64,000 nt of DNA from Linderina pennispora. Its lineage: Eukaryota > Kickxellomycota > Kickxellomycetes > Kickxellales > Kickxellaceae. This document shows positions 56,537-64,000 of this stretch, in pieces. The notes under the pieces are model-generated. The model was not told the DNA's origin and did no database searches. It saw nothing but the letters and a program-made list of their open reading frames with translations. A program made the translations under genes and the position numbers. The stretch lies in the NCBI RefSeq assembly GCF_002104995.1, contig NW_024468249.1, positions 1,178,001-1,242,000 of the forward strand, in the 5' to 3' direction. Numbering within the stretch: the stretch's first letter is position 1; each line of letters opens with the position of its first letter.

Positions 56537-57620
56537 GGTTCCAGCACCGTTTCCCAGCCTCAACACGGAGCCAGAAGGGTACATTGTAGGGCAGAACACT
56601 ATTTGCTTCATGGGTATCTGCATGCACTTGTCTACAAGTCCATTCGCATTAATGGGGATATTCCATGTGACTGCTCATCTGAGCACTGCTCCTCTGTAGC
56701 GCGGGCGAGGGATGTCTCGTGTCGGTGCAAGCTATATCACCTATCCTTGTCACTTCCAGCTTCGGCTATTGTCAGCGGTTATATCTCTGCCAAGGACGAT
56801 ATCGCGCGGTTGTTCTGCCTTGCTAAATGCAATGGTATAGCAAGTGATATGTCTTCTTGGACCTGCATGGATTACATACTATTTCCTGCCTGCTATAAAA
56901 TAATGTGCCGGGCTCGCAAACCATTCTTTCTGAAGGCTGGGTGATTGTCCTATTGTCTTTACAATTCTCACTCGCAGACACAAGCCAGCCACCAGAGGCT
57001 AAGACATAGTGCAATGTCCAAGCTTCTTGAAAACAGTGCAGACGTGCTTGAGACAGCTTCTGAGAGCGCGGATTTGAAGATGCTGGGCAGAGATAAATAA
57101 CATTTCATATGTTGATTGCGATACCACACGCTGGCTTATTCGGTAGAGGACCTGGCGCAGCAATGGCACTTGAGGGACGCCTAAACAGAGGGGCTGTTGT
57201 TGGAAGCCAATCTGCAACTTTAATCGCAAATTTCCACTAGGTTCCTTCACCCACCGGCGAGTCCTATTGTGCGTGCCATTCAAATAGTGTGTACATTGTC
57301 AAGGCATGAGAGTGTTGGGAACAAATGATTGTGGAGCCATACAGCACTCAGTGCAAATGTCGTTATCTGAAAAGCAGTGGGAAATATTTCCGCAGTGTAT
57401 CACAGACAGTCAAGTAGCGCCTCACAAGGTAGGTGGCATTTTGCGAAACGACGACGGACAAGACCAGCATTCCAGGAGAATCGACTGTATATAAAGTATT
57501 GCATGCCCATTCGTATCTTGCCAACAGCCACTACGATACCACAAATACCATTTGGTCAATAAACTGCTTCACAGAGAATATCAATACCTTATTTGCCAAA
57601 GTAACATCCCATTTGCAGCC

Positions 57621-60600
57621 ATGCTACTCAAGTATTCAAACCATTCCATCGAGGTGTCTCTTGGTGCTGAAGCTATTCTTCATGCAACCAAGTTAGCCAA
57701 CAGCTTTCGCCGACGAAGCTCTTGGTCCATTACCAGTGAGATTGAGCTCGTTGCTCTGTTCGTGCATTACTGCAGCACGCGCAATGCTGCCACGGCTCTT
57801 GCGACATTTGAATTCTTTGCAAAGAATTTCCTCCAAGACCAGCAGCGTTTACTCTAGTCATCTGGCGATCTCGGCCTTGATGAGGAGCAGGCACGCAATG
57901 TGCTCAAGGGCTATTACTCCGTGTGGTCACTTACTGAGCCCCGCGGTAGCCTCTGTATCCCCTCGACGCTGCCTGCTCTATTTTCGGATCCAGATGTCAA
58001 CCTGATGGCACTGATTGGCGGCCAGAGTGGAAGCGGCACCAATGTCGACGAGGCACGCCGGCTCCTCGATGTCTTTCGCCCTCTGCTCACCGACTATCTC
58101 GCCAAGATGTCAGCGTTTCTTGATAACGAAGCGCATGACTCTCGCGTCTCTATTCTCTACGAGCACGGCCTTGATGTGCTCAAGTGGTGCACCCATGCTG
58201 AGTTGCAGCCATCGCATGGCTACCTAACTAGAGCATCGGTGGAACTTCCGCTCGCTGGGCTGCTCCAGCTCATGCACGTAATGATCTTGTACAAGACATT
58301 GGGCATTAACCCCGGCGACCTGACCAGGCACTTCAAAGGTAAGAGTCGACAGTGGCTGGCAAGTCAGTTTCATTGCAGTGCCGTTGGCATGTTTTCTGAC
58401 ATTAGCAGGCTTTCGTTGCCATCTGTAGTCGTGGTTGGGCACAGCCAGGGAACCGTCCCTGCCACCCTTTTTGCATCAGTGTCGGATGAGGAATCATTCT
58501 ACGCACTCTCGGAGAAGGCTCTTGGCATCCTTTTTCCTCTGTGGTGCCATTCCTGATCTGGAGTGCCCTGATGCCGAGGTTGATCTAGCGCTCACTGATG
58601 AGTCTATTTCCAACGAAGGTCCGCCATCACCGATGGTGTCAATTCGTGGCATAGCCAAGGACCAGCTCAGCAAATTCATTACCGAGTTTAATGAACGCAG
58701 CACAGGCACTGTTGGGCCCGTCTATCTGTCGCTTGTAAACACCAACAACCGGATAGTTGTTTCTGGTAGTACGCGTTCAGTCGCGGTGTTTGTCCAGTGG
58801 CTGCGCGGTAAATGCGCACAGCACAGCGATGATCAGTCGCATATCCCGTACTCGCAGCGCAAGCCTATTGCCAGGATGACCTTTCTGAGCATTAGCCAGC
58901 CGTACCACTGTGACATCCTTCTACCCACTATCGGCCGCCAGCTTTCGTATGCTGCGGAGAAGGGCTGGGCGTTTGACGCTGCCGACCTGAGGACTGAGAC
59001 TCGTGCCACCAACGACGGCCACGATTTGCGGTATGAGCCTGATCTTACTAGCTACTTGGTGAGAAGCATCTGCGAACACACTGTCGACTTTCCTGCAGCC
59101 ATTGGGCCCCTATGTCAACGCATATCGTCGACTTTAGTCCTGATGGATTCAGCGCTTTTGGCACTTTTGCTCACTCAATTCTTGCGGGCCGGGGCATCTC
59201 GGTAATCTCGACCAGCGCACTAACAGCAGGCAGCTCGCCGCTTGGAGCCAAGGCCGAGCTATTCAAGCAGAATATCTCTGAAGTCATCCAGGCACCTAAC
59301 TGGCAGAAGCAGTTTGCCCCACGACTTGTGCGCACCAAGCACGATGGCCGGCTGCACCTGGACACGCCGATGCACCGTATTCTCGGGCAGCCACCGCTCA
59401 TGGTTGCAGGCATGATGCCGACCACTGCCAACGAGCATTTTGTTGCGGCTGTCAAGAACGCTGGTTATCATGCCGAGCTGGGCGGGGCAGGCATCTACAG
59501 CAAGCAGATGCTGAGGCGCATGGTTGACAATTTGGTACTGGAGACAGCGCCTGGCCAGGGTATCACGCTGAACTGCATATACTTCAACCAGCGCCTATGG
59601 AACTTCCAGTATGCTGAGATACTTCGTCTGCGCAGTGAGGGGTATCCAATTGCTGGTGTGTGCATCGGCGCAGGTGTGCCGTCGCTGGAAGTGACCAGTG
59701 AAATCATTGGCAGCTTCCGCAACGTGGGGATTCGGCATGTCGCTTTCAAGCCTGGCACTGCAGCAGCCATCCGCCAAGTCCTCCAGATTGCGCGGACAAA
59801 TTCTGACTTCCCAGTCATTCTGCAGTGGACTGGTGGCCGTGGTGGTGGGCATCATTCGTGCGAGGACTTCCATGAGCCAATTCTGGACACGTATGCAAAG
59901 ATTCGTGCCCAGAATAACGTCGTTCTGGTTCTGGGTTCGGGATTTGGCGACGCTGAAGGCACGCTTCCGTATCTCACTGGCAACTGGAGTCTCAAATATG
60001 GCTGTGCGCCAATGCCTGTTGACGGTTTCTTGGTAGCTTCGCGTGTTATGATTTCTAAGGAGGCAAAGACGTCGACGGCTGCAAAGAAATTGATCGCCCA
60101 GGCTTCAGGCCTTGCCAACAGCGAATGGGAGAAGACCTATTCCGGTGCGCATGGAGGGGTTGTCACCACATTCTCAGAGTACGGCGAGCTTATGCATGTT
60201 ATTGCAACACGGGGTGCCATCTTTATCAAGGAGCTACATGAAACCGTTCTTTCCAAACCTCGTGAGGAGCAGCCAAAACTGCTCAACGCCAGAAAGGACT
60301 ACATTATCCAGCGCCTGAATTCGGATCATGTTCGTCCCTGGTTTGGCCAGAAGGCTGATGGGAGTACCTGTGACCTCGAAGAGATGACATACATGGAGGT
60401 GGCTAACCGACTTGCTGGGCTTCTTTACGTCAAGCACCAGCAGCGCTGGATTGACCCCTCATATCTCGATCTGTTTTCCACCTTTCTTCGGCATGCTGAG
60501 AACCGGTTTACTAGGGCGTCGGTCTGTTATGAGGTCCAGTTTTTGGATGAGATCGGTGATCCAAATGAGATGGTCAGCCATTTTGCCACGAAGTATCCTG

Positions 60601-63600
60601 ACATTGCCACCACCGTTATTTCTTCTGAAGATGTCCAGTACTTCTTGCACAGCTGCAGGCGGAGAGGTATGAAACCCGTTCCATTTATTCCTCTCTTTGA
60701 TGAGGACTTTGCGGTGTGGCTGCTGAAGGACACCTTCCGACAGTGTGAGGATGCTGACGCGCTGGTTGACCAGGATATACAACGCACGTTCATCCTGCAT
60801 GGCCCGTTGTCTGCGCGCTATTCTACTAAGGTCGATGAGCCAGTCAAAGACATCCTCGATGGGATCTACAATGGCCAGACATCAGCCTTCCTTGATTGGT
60901 ACTATGGTGGTGACAAGTCGAGGGTCCCTGTTGTGGAGTACATTAGCCCATCACTGCAGCGGAGTGTTTCGCCATGCACGGTTCCTCGCAAAGTCTTGGA
61001 TGACAGGAGTGTTTATTACCTACCAACCAGGGATGCTGAATTACCTGACCTCAATTCGTGGGTTACTGAACTCGTTGGGACACAGGAAGATTGGCTTCAC
61101 GCATTGCTAACATCCACTACCATAGTTCAGGGGCTGAAATATGCTGACAACCATGTGCCCAGAATAGTTCGTCCACGTCCTGGCCAAGTCGTCACACTGT
61201 TTGTCGAATCTGGGACTGCATCACGGCTAACAATTTCCCAGCCCGGTCTTGCATATCCCGAGGTCGAATTGCGCATAGACGAAAGCAGTGTCATTACGGT
61301 GTGCGTCAACCATGCCACCCTGGACAAAATCTACCCCTGGGAGCTGAACTACAGGTATCGTCCGGATATGCCATCAGCCATGATACACGACGCAAATAAA
61401 GGTCGCGACAGCCAATTTTGCCTCATTCCGCTCCATGGGGCCAAGCACAGCACCGAATGCTATCAAGATAATGTCCTCGGTCAGGAGGTGGGTAGCCTGC
61501 CTAGCTCTGGCCGCCCTGTTCGCTGGCGTGGCTTTGTCATCACAGACGAGCTCGTAGCAAAGTATTGCAAGTCGGTTGGGAACAGGCTTTCGCTTTATAA
61601 ACCGCACTCTGCTCGTCCAACATATGCACCGACAGATCTGCTGTTTGTCATTAGCACAGAAGGGATGTTCAGCTTGTTCTCGTTGCCTTTGGCTAGCCCA
61701 GGGTTCTTGAATCTGGTCCACAGGTCAAACCAGATGGAGCTAGCCGACAACTTTGAACTCTTGAAGGTTGGTGATGTGGTGGACTATGATATTTGCATCG
61801 GAGAGCTATTTAACACGGTTGCTGGCAAGCAGCTGCAGGTGCAAAGCGTTTTCTACAAGGATGGTGAGGTATTTGCCAAAACATACTCGACATTCATATT
61901 CCGCGACATTGTGGTAGACAACGCCATTGCATTCAAGCATGTCGCCGAGCCGGTGTATCAGCTTGAGATTAAATCGCAGCTGGATGTCGACATTCCTTCG
62001 CTCAAAAGAGTGGATCATGTTCCACGAGGAACAGGCTACTGATATTGCACCGGGCGATGCTCTTGAGTTTGTGATCAACTCTAAATATCGTTACCTGACC
62101 GACACTGTATACTCATCCATGAAATCCGTTGGTTCTGTCAGGCTGGTGAGACGCAACAGCCAGAGCATCAGCTTAGATGTTGCTAGCATTCAGTTTGAGT
62201 GGTTAGAATCCACTGGTAACCCTGTGGTTGGGTTCTTGGAGCGAGTTGGCCACATTGTTGACCACGAAAGGCTGTTCGATCATGAAGGTGTCCCAATTAT
62301 CCCGGCTGATATTGATGGGCGACTTGTTTCAAAGGCTCCAAACTCCGCACTGGAATATGCAGCGGCAGCAGGTGACTTCAACCCAATCCACACAAATGCA
62401 TACATTGCCGACCATGCCGGCCTCCCATCACCAATTATTCACGGGATGTGGACCTCAGCATCGACTAGGGCATTTATTGAGAGGTATGCTGCCAACAGCC
62501 AGCCAGAGCGTATCCGTGCCTATTCGACTGAATTCGTGGATATGGTCCAGCCTGGAGATCAGCTGCAGACCAAGCTTTTCCATGTTGGCATGAAAAATGG
62601 TCGAATGCTAGTGAAGGGCGAGACGTGCAACCAGCATGGGAATGTGGTTCTCACGTGCATTGCTGAAGTTGACCAGCCAAGGACAGTATATACCTTTGCC
62701 GGTTTAGGCTCACAGCAAGTTGGAATGGGCATGGATCTGTATGCGCAGTCTGATGCTGCACATAATGTCTGGGACCGTGCGGACAAGCACATGTGCAGCA
62801 CATATGGCGTGTCATTGTTAGACATCGTGCGCAACAATCCCAAGAGACTGGTAGTGAAGTTCTGTGGCAAGAAAGGACTGAAGGTTCAACAAGTATACCA
62901 GTCACTGGCTACTGAAACCATCGACGATAATGGCGAGGCCAGCATGGTAGAGCTGTTCCCGCAAGCTAGTGGTGAAGCAGATGACTACACACACCTGTCA
63001 GCATCGGGGCTACTGCATGCAGCGCAGTTCACTCAGCCAGCGTTAGCTGTTTTTGCCATGGCCAACATTGCGCACTTGAAATCAAAATCATTGCTCCAAG
63101 AACGGGCAATGTTCGCTGGTCACTCGTTAGGCGAATTCTGTGCGCTGGCAGCGCTGAGCGACATCTTTACTCTTGAGGACATCATCGATATTACCTTTTA
63201 CCGAGGGATGCTTCTCCACGCATCTGTTGAGCGGGACCAGCAGAGCCGCTCGCAATATGGAATGGCTGCCATCAATCCAAGCCGTGTTGGGGAGAGCTTC
63301 GATCAGGATTCACTGGCATTTGTTGTCAAGAGTATCGGAGTGCAAGGTGGCGCTCTACTTGAGCTCATCAACTATAATGTTGCTGGCCATCAGTATGTAG
63401 TCACTGGCCATCATTCCATGCTCAGCGCGCTGCGTGAAGTTCTTGATACCATTCACGCCTGCAGGATCGATGTTACCTCAGACTTCGGCAAGTGCGATGT
63501 TGAAAACATCATTCGCGGTGTTATTGCCCATCCTGATCGTGACACGCGTCCTACACGTGGCAGAGCATCAATTCCGTTGGAGGGTGTCGATGTTCCTTCC

Positions 63601-64000
63601 CATTCCACTCAGTTGCTTCCTGCGGTTGCGCCATTCCGTAGATACCTTAAACAGAAGTTGACGGAGCGCAATGTAGATTATTCGAAGCTTCAAAATATCT
63701 ACATTCCGAATGTCACTGCCAAACCATTTGAGGTTACAAGGGACTACTTTGAGCTGGTCCATGAGGTGACAAAGTCGCCTGTGCTGGCAGAGGAACTAGC
63801 AAACTGGGGAGATGGTTGCGAATTGTCTGATCCAGAGATTGCACGGCTCGCACCGACTCTCCTTGTTGAGCTTCTTGCATACCAGTTCGCTTCCCCTGTT
63901 CGTTGGATAGAAACACAGAGTTTCATACTTGACATGGGTGTCCATTAGTCGATTCATTGAGATCAGTCCAACGCCAACATTGACTGGCATGGCAAACAAG
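57621..64000 (+). CDS. FAS1: Fungal type I fatty acid synthase, beta-type half (AT-ER-DH-MPT), continues past the window
   Basis: This multienzyme makes long-chain acyl-CoA in the cytosol. Domains in order: acetyltransferase with the active-site element VGHSQGTVPATLF; then HILDF-like THIVDFSPDGFSAFG; enoyl reductase with GQPPLMVAGMMPTT, GAGVPSLEV, LQWTGGRGGGHHS and LVLGSGFGDA; and dehydratase hot-dog with AGDFNPIHTNAYIADHAGLP. Last comes malonyl/palmitoyl transferase with FAGLGSQQVGMGMDLY, ERAMFAGHSLGEFCALAALS and YNVAGHQYVVTG. The start at 57621 is the best ATG (SNHSIEVSLGAEAIL). A 90-base intron (58339-58428) lies just before the AT active site. The frame shifts near 58537, 59105 (twice), 61998 and 63930 by extra bases. 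An in-frame TAG sits at 57855. Whether the alpha half (ACP, KR, KS, PPT) is fused downstream cannot be seen. Base composition is less GC-rich than neighbouring genes, so a specialised second FAS is conceivable. Confidence 0.95.
58339..58428 (+). other. 90-base in-frame intron before the acetyltransferase active site of FAS
   Basis: The donor is AAAG|GTAAGAG and the acceptor CTGTAG, with a CTGAC branch-like element about 30 bases upstream of the acceptor. Its length is a multiple of three and it has no stop, so it is translatable if retained. Removing it gives FKVVVGHSQG, the spacing seen in yeast FAS1; retaining it adds 30 unmatched residues. Confidence 0.78.

Larger units (their letters stand above)
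56117..57620. other. Intergenic region between the trypsin gene and fatty acid synthase (divergent), with simple repeats
   Basis: About 1.5 kb, less GC-rich than most of the window. It holds two short tandem repeats (56413-56448 and 56481-56536) and no gene I can support. Both neighbouring promoters must lie here. Confidence 0.45.

Noticed and set aside
56474-56944. Plus-strand frame of about 156 codons beginning in the GGATTCGG repeat
   Set aside because: The start is repeat-encoded and the remainder is Cys/Ser-rich noise without homology.
1-64000. Genome-wide programmed +1 frameshifting as the explanation for all frame breaks
   Set aside because: No common slippery motif is visible, breaks cluster by position rather than by gene type, many are simple homopolymer expansions, and several genes with similar codon use have none. 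It stays an alternative in the findings but not an annotation.

Overview
The window is nuclear DNA from a fungus, most likely an early-diverging lineage such as a Coemansia-type Kickxellomycotina member. That placement is an inference. It rests on compact GC-rich genes with short GT-AG introns, a fungal type I fatty acid synthase, a Set9-type SET protein, a Zn2Cys6 regulator and Pcl/Pho80-type cyclin. These sit beside families best known in animals: Caprin, an MDC1-like FHA/BRCT protein, GNL1 and GTPBP1. I see no virus, transposon, CRISPR array, rRNA or convincing tRNA.

Layout. 1-3011: a Caprin-like protein (cut by the left edge), the gamma-tubulin microprotein MZT1 and ribosomal protein eL37. 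4603-6109: a homeodomain protein with long non-coding flanks. 8535-11350: two mitochondrial translation genes in tandem, MSS1/GTPBP3 and IF-3. 11861-22128: an SLC45-type sugar transporter, MTHFR, a MINDY deubiquitinase, a MAP kinase kinase and a Pcl/Pho80-like cyclin. 23514-25881: GNL1 GTPase. 26198-33631: a C2H2 regulator and a trihelix regulator with kilobases of empty upstream DNA. 35392-38799: a small unknown protein, a Set9-like methyltransferase with extra reader domains, and CKS1. 39580-47742: a Zn2Cys6 regulator, APC8/CDC23 and GTPBP1. 47735-56116: an MDC1-like protein, a Sel1-repeat protein, signal peptide peptidase, a small unknown protein and a secreted trypsin. 57621 to the right edge: fatty acid synthase (AT-ER-DH-MPT order), less GC-rich than its neighbours.

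The most striking property is about 70 single-base frame breaks in otherwise conserved genes. Wherever the direction can be decided, one extra base is present. The breaks are patchy: GNL1, MSS1, IF-3, MZT1, eL37 and the C2H2 gene have none, while the Zn2Cys6 gene has about 13 and MTHFR 8. Conserved motifs continue in the next frame each time, so I annotate these as single genes and give the break positions. Insertion-type consensus error is the likeliest cause; programmed +1 frameshifting is the exotic alternative. Following the +1 rule also extends several genes past apparent stops. This recovers a CaaX box on MINDY, a chromo-barrel domain on the Set9-like protein and a longer trihelix C-terminus.

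Functional themes: cell-cycle control (MZT1, cyclin, CKS1, APC8), mitochondrial translation (MSS1, IF-3), chromatin and DNA damage (Set9-like, MDC1-like), signalling and proteolysis (MAP2K, MINDY, SPP), and C1/lipid metabolism (MTHFR, FAS).
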